DNA of 6,238 nt from assembly GCA_002400445.1 (NCBI GenBank), contig DGQO01000267.1, positions 5,296-11,533 on the forward strand. Reading direction: 5' to 3'. The first letter of the stretch is position 1; each line of letters opens with the position of its first letter. The notes beneath the pieces were generated by a model, which was given only the letters and a program-made list of their open reading frames with translations, ran no database searches and was not told where the DNA came from. The position numbers were made by a program, and so were the translations under genes. Shown here piece by piece: positions 1-6,238 of the stretch. This DNA is from Chitinophagaceae bacterium UBA4412 (GTDB lineage Bacteria > Bacteroidota > Bacteroidia > Chitinophagales > Chitinophagaceae).

Positions 1-11
1 ATATTAGATGT

Positions 12-2081
12 TTAAGCGCTAAGCATCTGCTTTAACAGCGTCGTAAGTTTCTCGGCATTTGGCAGCATGGCTTTTTCCAATACGATATTCATAGGTACGG
101 CCGGGAGGTTAAGGGCCCCCATTACTTCTACGGGTATATCCAAATGCCGGAAGCAGGCTTTTGAAATGCGACCAGCAAGGGCTTCTGCAAAGGAATTGTT
201 TTGTTGTTCTTCTGTAAGTACTAATGCTTTCCCATGCAGTTTTACCCGTTCAAAAACCAGGTCTTCATCCAGCGGGAATAAAGTCCTCAGGTCAATCACT
301 TCTATGTTGCCATCAAAGGCTTCTGCGGCAGCCATTGCCCAATAGACCCCCATGCCATAAGTGATCACTAAAACGCTTTCTCCACTCACTACATGATCTT
401 CATCTGCCTCAAGTATTATATTGGCCTTGCCTAACGGCAGAATATAATCGCTAGCGGGTTCTATTGATTTTGCTGCTTCCGTGCCCGGCACTTTGCTCCA
501 ATACAGTCCTTTATGCTCCAGCATGACCACCGGGTTTGGGTCGTAAAAAGCAGCCTTCATTAATCCTTTCATATCAGCAGCGTTGCTAGGGTACACTATT
601 TTGATGCCTTTAATGCTGAGCAGGATAGTTTCTATACTCCCGCTATGGTAAGGTCCGCCGCCGCCATACGCCCCCACAGGTACCCTTATAAGTGCCTGCA
701 CAGGAAATTTTCCACAGGATAAATAGCAACTCTTGCTCATCTCTGTTACAAGTTGGTTTAATGCAGGATAAATGTAATCTGCAAACTGTACTTCTACGAT
801 GGGTTTCAAGCCTACCGCACTCATGCCCACGGTAGAACCTATGATGTACGCCTCTTGTATAGCGGTGTTGAATACCCGCAGGTCACCAAATTGTTCGGCA
901 AGGGTGGCTGCTTCTCTAAACACACCACCTAGTCTTCTGCCCACATCCTGGCCATATAAAACCGCTTCAGGGCAGGCTTCCATAATTTCCCGGATGGCAA
1001 AGAGAGCAGCATCTACAAAAAGCACTTTATCATTACCCGCAGGTGATCTTTCACCCGATTCTGTTAATACCGGAGTTGGGGCAAAAATGTGGGTAGCCAC
1101 ATCATCGGCTAATGGCTCCTCTGCGCCTACTGCCCGTTCAAATGCCTGCACCGCAATTATTTCGCCAGCAGTTTCCGCAGCACTTAATTCCTCATCACTT
1201 ATACCTTGCCCCTGCAGGTATGCTCTGAGTAATGGCCTGGGATCTCTTACTGCAGCCAGTTCCAGGTCTTCCTTCGTTCTGTAAAATTCTTTGCGCACAC
1301 CGCTGGTATGATGCCCCAGTAAAGGCACCCGGGCATGTACCAACCATGGTAAACGGTGCTGCCTTACATCCGCAATTACATATTCCATGGCATTATAGCA
1401 TTCTTCAAAATTGCTTCCATCAATGCTCATGCTTTTAATACCCCTAAAGCCACGGATGAATTCTGAGGCCGGCGCTGTGCGTGCTTCGGAAGCATGCACA
1501 CTAATGCCCCAATCATTGTCCTGTACCAGGTAAATGATTGGAAGCTGATGCAGGGCTGCAAATTGGAAGGCTTCACTCACTTCGCCTTCTGTTACAGATG
1601 CATCACCCAGTGAGCATACTACTACCGGGTTTTCTCCTTTTGTACCCCGCTTGAGCAAGGGTGAATATGTGGCTTGTAAAAATTTCAAACCTTGTGCTAT
1701 ACCTGTGGTGGGTATCACCTGCATTCCCGTGGCACTACTTTGGTGAATGATGGTAGGCTTGTCTTCAGCTCTGTAATTCGGATGAGTATAATATGCACGA
1801 CCGCCGGTGAAGGGATCATCTGCCTTTGCCAATAATTGTAGCATAAGTTCATAGGGCTCAAAGCCAAGACCCAGCATCATACTCTCGTCCCGGTAATAAG
1901 GGCTCACATAATCGCAGGGCAGTAGTTGAAAAGCTGTGGCAAGCTGGATGGCTTCGTGCCCCAGGCTGGTGCTGTGTACATATTTGCAAATCGCCCGGTT
2001 CTGTTCGTACAAATCCGCCATCTGCGCAGCAGTGCACATTAATTGATAAGCGCTTAAAGATTTTGAAAGGTCAACAGGCAT
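12..2081 (-). CDS. Fused E1 alpha-beta component of a 2-oxoacid (probably branched-chain) dehydrogenase
   Basis: Thiamine-diphosphate (TPP)-dependent E1 enzyme of the 2-oxoacid dehydrogenase class. Such enzymes decarboxylate a 2-oxoacid and pass the acyl group to lipoyl-E2 in the cytoplasm. The 689-residue chain carries both halves that are separate subunits in many bacteria. The alpha-like half (about 1-340) has SSATGMQVIPTTG (115-127), the TPP/Mg motif beginning G159-D160-A161 and ending at N189 (QDNDWGIS), and a GHHTSG loop (256-261) resembling the BCKDH E1alpha active-site loop. The beta-like half (about 352-689) has the cofactor-activating glutamate E410 (AIQEAY), GGGGPYHSGSIE with conserved His479, and VYPSN. 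Fused E1 proteins of about this length are common in Bacteroidota. The GHH loop favours a branched-chain substrate (2-oxoisovalerate) over pyruvate, but this is inference. ATG at 2081 is chosen because it lies 19 bases after a good -7 element and the alpha fold begins soon after it. The 56-base gap and separate promoter suggest expression independent of the upstream pair. No E2 or E3 gene is in the window. The frame is intact, with a TAA stop. Confidence 0.96.
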   Translation of the reverse strand: MPVDLSKSLSAYQLMCTAAQMADLYEQNRAICKYVHSTSLGHEAIQLATAFQLLPCDYVSPYYRDESMMLGLGFEPYELMLQLLAKADDPFTGGRAYYTHPNYRAEDKPTIIHQSSATGMQVIPTTGIAQGLKFLQATYSPLLKRGTKGENPVVVCSLGDASVTEGEVSEAFQFAALHQLPIIYLVQDNDWGISVHASEARTAPASEFIRGFRGIKSMSIDGSNFEECYNAMEYVIADVRQHRLPWLVHARVPLLGHHTSGVRKEFYRTKEDLELAAVRDPRPLLRAYLQGQGISDEELSAAETAGEIIAVQAFERAVGAEEPLADDVATHIFAPTPVLTESGERSPAGNDKVLFVDAALFAIREIMEACPEAVLYGQDVGRRLGGVFREAATLAEQFGDLRVFNTAIQEAYIIGSTVGMSAVGLKPIVEVQFADYIYPALNQLVTEMSKSCYLSCGKFPVQALIRVPVGAYGGGGPYHSGSIETILLSIKGIKIVYPSNAADMKGLMKAAFYDPNPVVMLEHKGLYWSKVPGTEAAKSIEPASDYILPLGKANIILEADEDHVVSGESVLVITYGMGVYWAMAAAEAFDGNIEVIDLRTLFPLDEDLVFERVKLHGKALVLTEEQQNNSFAEALAGRISKACFRHLDIPVEVMGALNLPAVPMNIVLEKAMLPNAEKLTTLLKQMLSA

Positions 2082-2084
2082 GGC

Positions 2085-2094
2085 AACAATTGTT
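2085..2094. other. 10-base perfect palindrome in the E1 leader
   Basis: AACAATTGTT is a perfect palindrome four bases upstream of the E1 start codon (bases 2082-2084 lie between) and at or just after the predicted transcription start. Its position would suit a repressor site or a small structure at the ribosome-binding region. A 10-base palindrome in AT-rich DNA can easily arise by chance, so no function is claimed. Confidence 0.25.
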
Positions 2095-2100
2095 AGTGCG

Positions 2101-2133
2101 CAAATATAACTAGTCCTTACCTGAAGATCACAA
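2101..2133 (-). promoter_or_regulatory. Bacteroidota-type promoter for the E1 gene
   Basis: On the minus strand TATATTTG (2101-2108) matches the -7 consensus TAnnTTTG exactly. A TTG (2131-2133) lies 22 bases upstream, inside the 17-23 base spacing known for Flavobacterium-type promoters (TTG ... TAnnTTTG). Transcription would start near 2094-2096, giving a leader of about 14 bases without a Shine-Dalgarno sequence, usual for this phylum. It lies wholly in the gap between the two genes. The start site is inferred, not seen. Confidence 0.6.
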
Positions 2134-2150
2134 GCACTTAGGGTACTTGT
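2130..2150 (-). other. Hairpin spanning the stop codon of the transglutaminase-like gene
   Basis: In minus-strand RNA, ACAAGUAC (2150-2143) pairs with GUGCUUGU (2137-2130) in eight consecutive pairs, one of them G-U, around a five-base loop CCUAA that contains the UAA stop. On the opposite strand the G-U pair becomes a C-A mismatch, so the fold suits the minus transcript. No U-tract follows, so it is not a standard intrinsic terminator. It could be a 3'-end stabiliser or weak attenuator, or chance. It overlaps the TTG of the E1 promoter. Confidence 0.35.
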
Positions 2151-4045
2151 TTCACAAAAACCACCCTGGCATGATCTGCCTGGAATATTTTTTCAAACAC
2201 ATCTGACAGTAATTTTACTTCGCTGGTTTTTACAATACCGGTTTGCTGCACATATTCCCGCACATAAAATATTTTTCCATCTCTAAACTTTACAGCCGAA
2301 TGATATTTTACCAATGGCGCATTCAGCGTGATTTCTTTTGGCAAACTTTCCACTTCAAAGCCTTTTGGTATTTCAATGGTTACGGTATCCAGGTGCGTAA
2401 AGCTTTGGCTAAATTCAAAATCGTATTTACGGGTTGCAATATTTTTGATGCGGAATTTAGATACAGAGCCCACATTGGGAGCAATAAATAAACGTTTACC
2501 AGAACTGGATGCGTAATTCTTTGCTTTGAGTTGTACAGCTTCGTTAATTGAAGGTACCCGGGTTAGTTTTTCCTGGTGAGAAAATGTTTCCAGTTCGTAT
2601 GAGGCGAGGTCGAATTTTGTTTTCATGTAGTTGTCTATATTTTCCCTGGAACCAGCATGAAGTATTGAATGGAGCTCATCCTGTTCCTCGGCAAAATAAT
2701 TGCTCACGATTTCTGCATACAGGTTGCCTTCATCATCAAGTTTTGCCTCAATCTTGCGAACCTGGTGGTTTTGATGGAAACCGTACTCTGGTGTTCTGGC
2801 CAGCTTACCACCATTTTCATCAATAAGCAATACATCCCTGTTGCTTGTAAATGAGCCAAGGTATCCTGCAGTGGTTGTTTGATTAGTGCATTCCAGCCAG
2901 GTGGTATCGCTTTTACCGGGTACACAAAGAATTACATGGTCAAATTGGTTGCACGGAAAATCAGCAGCGAGCATTGCCTCTCCTTCGCCTGATTTTACGA
3001 GCGTGTAATAAGATTTTATGCCAGCTTCTTTTAACAGCGCATACATGTAGTTCGTAAGGGCTTTGCAATCTCCGTAACCGTTAGCTGCCACAAAATTTGC
3101 ATCCAGCGTTTGCCAGCCGCCAATACCAAATTGAATGCTGATATAGCGTGTGTTTTGCTGCAGGTATTTGTATAGCCTGTTTATTTTCTCTGCTTCACTT
3201 GGCAAAGCGTCCGTAAGATTATGCACCATTTGTTTTACCTGGGCAGGTAATACGTCCCTGCCTTTATTCATCTGGTAAATAAAATTGCCAAAGTTTGCCC
3301 AGCTATTCATATCTCCAGAGAATTTCTGCATTTCAAAGCCAGAAGGTGCCAGCAGCAGGAAAGGCATCATTTTTTCCCATCGGGGTGTATAACTTTCACT
3401 GCTCACTGCTTTAAAGTTTTGCAGGTTCCATTCATACACCTCCGTATTTTTCAGCGTAGATTTTATGGGTGCTGCCAGGTTAAATATTTTATAGCGCAAG
3501 CTATATCCCGCTGGTACTTCCACCCGCATACTGCTTTGTTCAAGGGATACAGCCTCCGCCAAATTTGGCGACCAATGTGGTAGAGAAAATATACCCTCGT
3601 AGTTTGTTGTGCTTTCATATTCTACCGTGTAAGGGTAAATCCGATAGCTAAAATCATGCACTTTCACCCGGTCGTCGTCGGCTAGTGTTCCTTCAGAAGT
3701 ATTGCTGTAGTCTCGTATTTCTTTATTTTTCACACTGCGGATATTTACGCCATCCGCATTATATAATTTGCCAGAAATGTCTGACACTTTACGGAGCTTA
3801 TCATAACCTTCATGAAAAACGGCGAACTTATCTCCCCCAGGATTTAATACGGTGAAAACGTAGCGCTCCCGCAAAGAAGCGACACCCTCATTTTTTAAGA
3901 TGAGCACAGTTTCCCGGTTGCGAATAACAATGCTGGCATTTTCTTTAAGTGAATCCGCAATTTTGCTCACGCTATAGGAGAACTGCGCATTTGCCGGCTG
4001 GAAAAACAGGATACAGAAAATGATTAATAGGAGGCTGGTTTTCAT
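2138..4045 (-). CDS. Exported DUF3857 / transglutaminase-like protein with an intact catalytic triad
   Basis: A 635-residue exported protein. Residues 1-20 form a signal peptide (K2, hydrophobic LLLIIFCILFF, then ANA|Q), with no lipobox, so a soluble periplasmic or surface product is likely. Residues about 45-230 resemble the DUF3857 beta-rich domain. About 270-400 is a transglutaminase-like core with candidate catalytic Cys327 (GYGDCKAL), His370 (FDHVIL) and an acidic residue at Glu385 (WLECT), where Asp is more usual in the wider superfamily. The region after about 430 is beta-rich and ends like the DUF3858 type; KGFEVESLPKEI (561-572) matches the equivalent segment of the neighbouring paralogue. 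Members of this fold can be proteases, amidases or crosslinking enzymes; the substrate here is unknown. ATG at 4045 directly follows the TAA of the upstream gene with no base between. A weak AAGAG (4050-4054) lies in that gene's last codons, so translational coupling is likely. No frameshift or truncation is seen. Confidence 0.94.
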   Translation of the reverse strand: MKTSLLLIIFCILFFQPANAQFSYSVSKIADSLKENASIVIRNRETVLILKNEGVASLRERYVFTVLNPGGDKFAVFHEGYDKLRKVSDISGKLYNADGVNIRSVKNKEIRDYSNTSEGTLADDDRVKVHDFSYRIYPYTVEYESTTNYEGIFSLPHWSPNLAEAVSLEQSSMRVEVPAGYSLRYKIFNLAAPIKSTLKNTEVYEWNLQNFKAVSSESYTPRWEKMMPFLLLAPSGFEMQKFSGDMNSWANFGNFIYQMNKGRDVLPAQVKQMVHNLTDALPSEAEKINRLYKYLQQNTRYISIQFGIGGWQTLDANFVAANGYGDCKALTNYMYALLKEAGIKSYYTLVKSGEGEAMLAADFPCNQFDHVILCVPGKSDTTWLECTNQTTTAGYLGSFTSNRDVLLIDENGGKLARTPEYGFHQNHQVRKIEAKLDDEGNLYAEIVSNYFAEEQDELHSILHAGSRENIDNYMKTKFDLASYELETFSHQEKLTRVPSINEAVQLKAKNYASSSGKRLFIAPNVGSVSKFRIKNIATRKYDFEFSQSFTHLDTVTIEIPKGFEVESLPKEITLNAPLVKYHSAVKFRDGKIFYVREYVQQTGIVKTSEVKLLSDVFEKIFQADHARVVFVKQVP

Positions 4046-6076
4046 TTAACTCTTTTTAAAAACGATTTGTTCAGCATGTTTCTTTACGATGTAGTCAAAG
4101 AAGTTTCGCAAGTCGTCGTACTCCGCTGTGGTAAAATCGGTTTTGTTTATTTTTATGGTAGAAGTGATGGTAACAAAATCTCCGCTCTTAGACACCAGGT
4201 AAGCAAAACTTGCATCGGAATCACTCAGGATTACTTTAGCCGACTTGGGGAGTTCATCCACCACATAACCTTCTGGCACCTGTATATTAAATGAATAAGA
4301 TTCTTCCATTTTAAAGGGTAGTTCTACCGGATAAAAGCGCTCACTTGTTTTAAAATAATTTTGCTGTAAACCCTCCTTGAGCATGGGATTAAAATAAAGC
4401 AGGGTTTCCGTTCCTTCCCGATCCATATGTAACCCGGCATTAAGGGTAACTGGTTTTTCGGTTTCGGTAAAGTCAACCAGTTTTATATCTTCTATGCTAA
4501 AGCCGCCTGTATAGCTTCCGACTATTTTGTTGATGTACGCTTCTTTACCTTTTTCGGCTATTTCATCCCTTATTGTTGTGGATTCTGCATAACCGAGCAC
4601 AGATGAGAAATTGCCAATCCAGTGATTTTTATTTTCCGCATTATTCATCAGCATAACGGTAGTGCTTTTACGCTCCGTATTATGGTCCGGATAAAGTTCT
4701 TCACCCCTTGGCATAAGGTTTATCCTTACGCCTACTCCGTTATAGCAAAAGGAGGGTATCTTGTTAAACCCGAGCGACCTGTCTGAAGCATCAAGATAGT
4801 AGGCTACGGTGTCTATCGTAAGTTTTGAAATCACATAATTATACTGGTGAATAAGTGGGTAAGTTGAGTTGACTCTGCCGTTAGATCTTGTACTAAGTAT
4901 CACAGGATCGGCCGTGAGACCCGCTTTGGACAACATTAAAGTGAGCAGCAAATTGATGTCTGAAACATATCCTGTTTTAGCTTTTGCCACATCTTTTAAA
5001 GGAGCGGATAAATAAATAGCACCGTTTGTGCCCTTGCAGCTAAAATCCTTTTGTATCCATTTGTAAATGCTGAATGCTTTTTCGTAGGGAGATTTTCCAT
5101 CGAGTTTTAAGGCCTCGACATAATTAGCTACCCATCCGTTTTTGTTATTAAATTCAGCGCCAAATGATTCGTCTTTTAAGAGCTCCATTGAAGCTTTAAC
5201 CCAACTGCCCATGATGTCTTTAAAAGGCATATTAGGAAACCGCTGTCCAGACATTTGAAACTCTAAAGCGCTCAAATGGTTCTTCATTGTTGATGTAAAA
5301 TTTTCTTCTTTAAGTACGGGTACATCTTTCATCACCCAGCGGGTAATGATATTGTTGGATGAAAGGCTGATGACAGTTGAATTGTCATAAGCAAGTTGAT
5401 CTCTAAGCCTGATATTAAAATTCTGAAATTTTTGTTTTGCGTCTTTGATGTGCGTTGGATGGGTACCTTTTGTCAACACAACGTATTCAAAAAATTCAGG
5501 GCAGTTTAGTTCGTATTCGCTCCAAAGGCGTGGGTAATTTCCCTGGAAATTCCATGGCTGTAGATTAAAAAGAAAATCGGAATTGATGGTGTAGCTGTAT
5601 TCAATGATAGAACCTTCTTTAACGGATGGTAAGGTAAATTTTCTAACTGTATGGTTTTTGTCCTGTTTTTCTTTAAACACGGCATCCTTATCCAGTTTTG
5701 TTTCTATCACTTTTCCTCCTTCAAGGTTATAGGTACAGGCTTTAAGTGAGGTAAGTTCTTCTTCGGATTCTGAGGAAGAAGATTTGTAAAGCGGGATACT
5801 CACCGTGGCAATGTCAAAACCTTTTTGACGAAGGATTTTAACCCTGCGGTAGTGTTTGTACACCAGGCTGAAATAGCCTTTTTGGTTTCCCTGAAAACTG
5901 CTCTTGCCTACATCGGCAATTACAATAGCACCATATGAAGTATCTGCGCTTATGCCATCAAGTGTAAAATCTTTGGCGCTGATCTTGCCGAACTCGGCGT
6001 TTGTTTGGGTTTGAGCTAAAAGGCTAGTGTTTATCAATATTGCAATGCAGCAGAGGAGGAGGAATTTCAGGTACAT
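4046..6076 (-). CDS. Exported DUF3857-type protein with a degenerate transglutaminase-like domain
   Basis: A 676-residue exported protein and the first gene of a two-gene operon. Residues 1-21 form a signal peptide (K4, hydrophobic run to about 20, SLLA|Q). The cysteines at 9-10 are not in a lipobox. Residues about 60-250 are DUF3857-like (GSIIEYSYTI 155-164, then WNFQGNYPRLWSEY 175-188). Residues about 325-445 match the transglutaminase core in layout, but the GxCxD motif reads GYVSD (369-373), with Val371 at the Cys position, and the His position reads YNYVIS (412-417), with Tyr414. Only the acidic position (YLDAS, Asp429) remains. I infer a non-catalytic, perhaps structural or partner-binding, domain. 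The C-terminus (about 585-676) resembles that of the downstream gene (PEGYVVDELPKSA), so the two are paralogues. A Ser/Glu-rich stretch SSSSESEEE lies at 99-107. The next Met is at 250, so ATG at 6076 is the only sensible start. The leader has no Shine-Dalgarno sequence. Confidence 0.94.
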   Translation of the reverse strand: MYLKFLLLCCIAILINTSLLAQTQTNAEFGKISAKDFTLDGISADTSYGAIVIADVGKSSFQGNQKGYFSLVYKHYRRVKILRQKGFDIATVSIPLYKSSSSESEEELTSLKACTYNLEGGKVIETKLDKDAVFKEKQDKNHTVRKFTLPSVKEGSIIEYSYTINSDFLFNLQPWNFQGNYPRLWSEYELNCPEFFEYVVLTKGTHPTHIKDAKQKFQNFNIRLRDQLAYDNSTVISLSSNNIITRWVMKDVPVLKEENFTSTMKNHLSALEFQMSGQRFPNMPFKDIMGSWVKASMELLKDESFGAEFNNKNGWVANYVEALKLDGKSPYEKAFSIYKWIQKDFSCKGTNGAIYLSAPLKDVAKAKTGYVSDINLLLTLMLSKAGLTADPVILSTRSNGRVNSTYPLIHQYNYVISKLTIDTVAYYLDASDRSLGFNKIPSFCYNGVGVRINLMPRGEELYPDHNTERKSTTVMLMNNAENKNHWIGNFSSVLGYAESTTIRDEIAEKGKEAYINKIVGSYTGGFSIEDIKLVDFTETEKPVTLNAGLHMDREGTETLLYFNPMLKEGLQQNYFKTSERFYPVELPFKMEESYSFNIQVPEGYVVDELPKSAKVILSDSDASFAYLVSKSGDFVTITSTIKINKTDFTTAEYDDLRNFFDYIVKKHAEQIVFKKS

Positions 6077-6096
6077 AGTTTGGTATTAAACAGAGC

Positions 6097-6104
6097 CAAA
6101 GCTA
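6097..6104 (-). promoter_or_regulatory. Probable -7 element of the DUF3857 operon promoter
   Basis: On the minus strand TAGCTTTG matches the Bacteroidota -7 consensus TAnnTTTG exactly. It ends 20 bases before the ATG at 6076, almost the same geometry as the E1 promoter (19 bases). The nearest upstream TTTG is 28 bases away (6133-6136), outside the usual 17-23 spacing, so the -33 element is weak or missing. Transcription would start near 6090, giving a leader of about 14 bases. A promoter somewhere in 6077-6213 is expected because a terminator precedes this gap. Confidence 0.45.
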
Positions 6105-6130
6105 GTATTACCAGCTAAAAGAGAAGTGAT

Positions 6131-6149
6131 TCCAAATTATATGTTTGGA
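6131..6149. repeat. Inverted repeat TCCAAA-N7-TTTGGA upstream of the operon
   Basis: Perfect six-base arms (6131-6136 and 6144-6149) flank a seven-base AT-rich spacer. It lies just upstream of the predicted -7 element, a plausible place for a regulator to bind. The right arm also completes TATGTTTG (6140-6147), a -7-like sequence on the plus strand. The arms are short and no known operator is recognised. Confidence 0.3.
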
Positions 6150-6193
6150 TGATATTCGTCAGCATTCCCGGAGATAGAGGTAAATTTTTCTCG

Positions 6194-6210
6194 GCTATAT
6201 ACTGCTATAT
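6194..6210. repeat. Direct repeat GCTATAT x2 with a 10-base period
   Basis: Two identical GCTATAT copies (6194-6200 and 6204-6210) are separated by ACT, a period of one helical turn. They sit between the upstream gene's terminator and the predicted operon promoter, about 90-107 bases upstream of the -7 element. Tandem half-sites of this period can bind a regulator dimer on one face of the DNA, but a short AT-rich repeat may be chance. Confidence 0.25.
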
Positions 6211-6213
6211 CAC

Positions 6214-6238
6214 AAAAAAAGGTAGCACGAGGCTACCT
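6214..6238 (-). terminator. Intrinsic terminator of the gene beyond the right edge
   Basis: Read on the minus strand, a perfect seven-base-pair stem AGGTAGC/GCTACCT encloses the loop CTCGT (6238-6220) and runs directly into a T-tract (6220-6214). This is the classical Rho-independent layout. The stem begins at the last base of the window, so it may extend further to the right. It indicates a minus-strand gene ending just outside, and separates that gene's transcript from the DUF3857 operon. Confidence 0.85.

Noticed and set aside
799..1284. A 161-residue open frame on the plus strand inside the E1 gene
   Set aside because: It is wholly antisense to a well-conserved enzyme, its translation looks low-complexity and matches no family I recognise. 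The same holds for the other plus-strand frames at 67-345, 1232-1438, 2243-2826 and 4067-4294.
2047..2056. Palindrome TAAGCGCTTA near the start of the E1 gene
   Set aside because: It is in-frame coding sequence (Leu-Ser-Ala-Tyr region) with no repeat elsewhere in the control regions; chance is enough to explain it.
2704..2925. A 73-residue minus-strand frame within the transglutaminase-like gene
   Set aside because: It overlaps conserved coding sequence in another frame, has no start context and no recognisable domain.
5757..5782. Perfect eight-base inverted repeat TCTTCTTC / GAAGAAGA with a 10-base spacer
   Set aside because: It lies in the codons of the Ser-rich and Glu-rich run SSSSESEEE of the 676-aa protein and is explained by that amino-acid composition.
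4013..6076. Possible lipoprotein signals in the two exported proteins (Cys9/Cys10 of one, Cys11 of the other)
   Set aside because: None of these cysteines follows a lipobox (Leu/Val-x-Gly/Ala/Ser before Cys), and both proteins have clear Ala-Gln type signal peptidase I sites further on.
12..6076. A single operon joining all three genes
   Set aside because: The 56-base gap before the E1 gene holds a good promoter, and the functions are unrelated. Read-through is possible but not needed to explain expression.

Overview
The window reads as chromosomal DNA of a member of the Bacteroidota, most likely a Chitinophagaceae- or Cytophaga-like lineage. The evidence is the gene families (a single-chain E1alpha-E1beta 2-oxoacid dehydrogenase and tandem DUF3857/transglutaminase-like exported proteins), moderate to low G+C, leaders without a clear Shine-Dalgarno sequence, and -7 elements of the Bacteroidota type TAnnTTTG. 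Genus assignment is a guess from overall character.

All three genes lie on the minus strand, so transcription runs from the right edge to the left. At the right edge (6214-6238) is an intrinsic terminator that closes a gene lying outside the window. Positions 6077-6213 are non-coding and hold a likely promoter at 6097-6104 plus an unexplained inverted repeat and a direct repeat. Then come two exported, distantly paralogous proteins of the DUF3857/transglutaminase-like type: 4046-6076 (676 aa) and 2138-4045 (635 aa). The stop of the first directly touches the start of the second, so they are a translationally coupled pair. The downstream partner keeps a Cys-His-(Glu/Asp) transglutaminase-type triad. 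The upstream partner has lost the Cys and the His and looks like a pseudoenzyme.

After a 56-base gap with its own good promoter (TTG-N22-TATATTTG), the last gene (12-2081, 689 aa) encodes a fused E1 component of a branched-chain or related 2-oxoacid dehydrogenase complex. Its E2 and E3 partners are not in the window. It is a central-metabolism, cytoplasmic enzyme, and no functional link to the two exported proteins is visible.

No mobile element, CRISPR array, tRNA, rRNA or broken gene was seen. The window is mostly ordinary. The most interesting item is the catalytic/pseudo-catalytic transglutaminase-like pair, whose biological role is not established.
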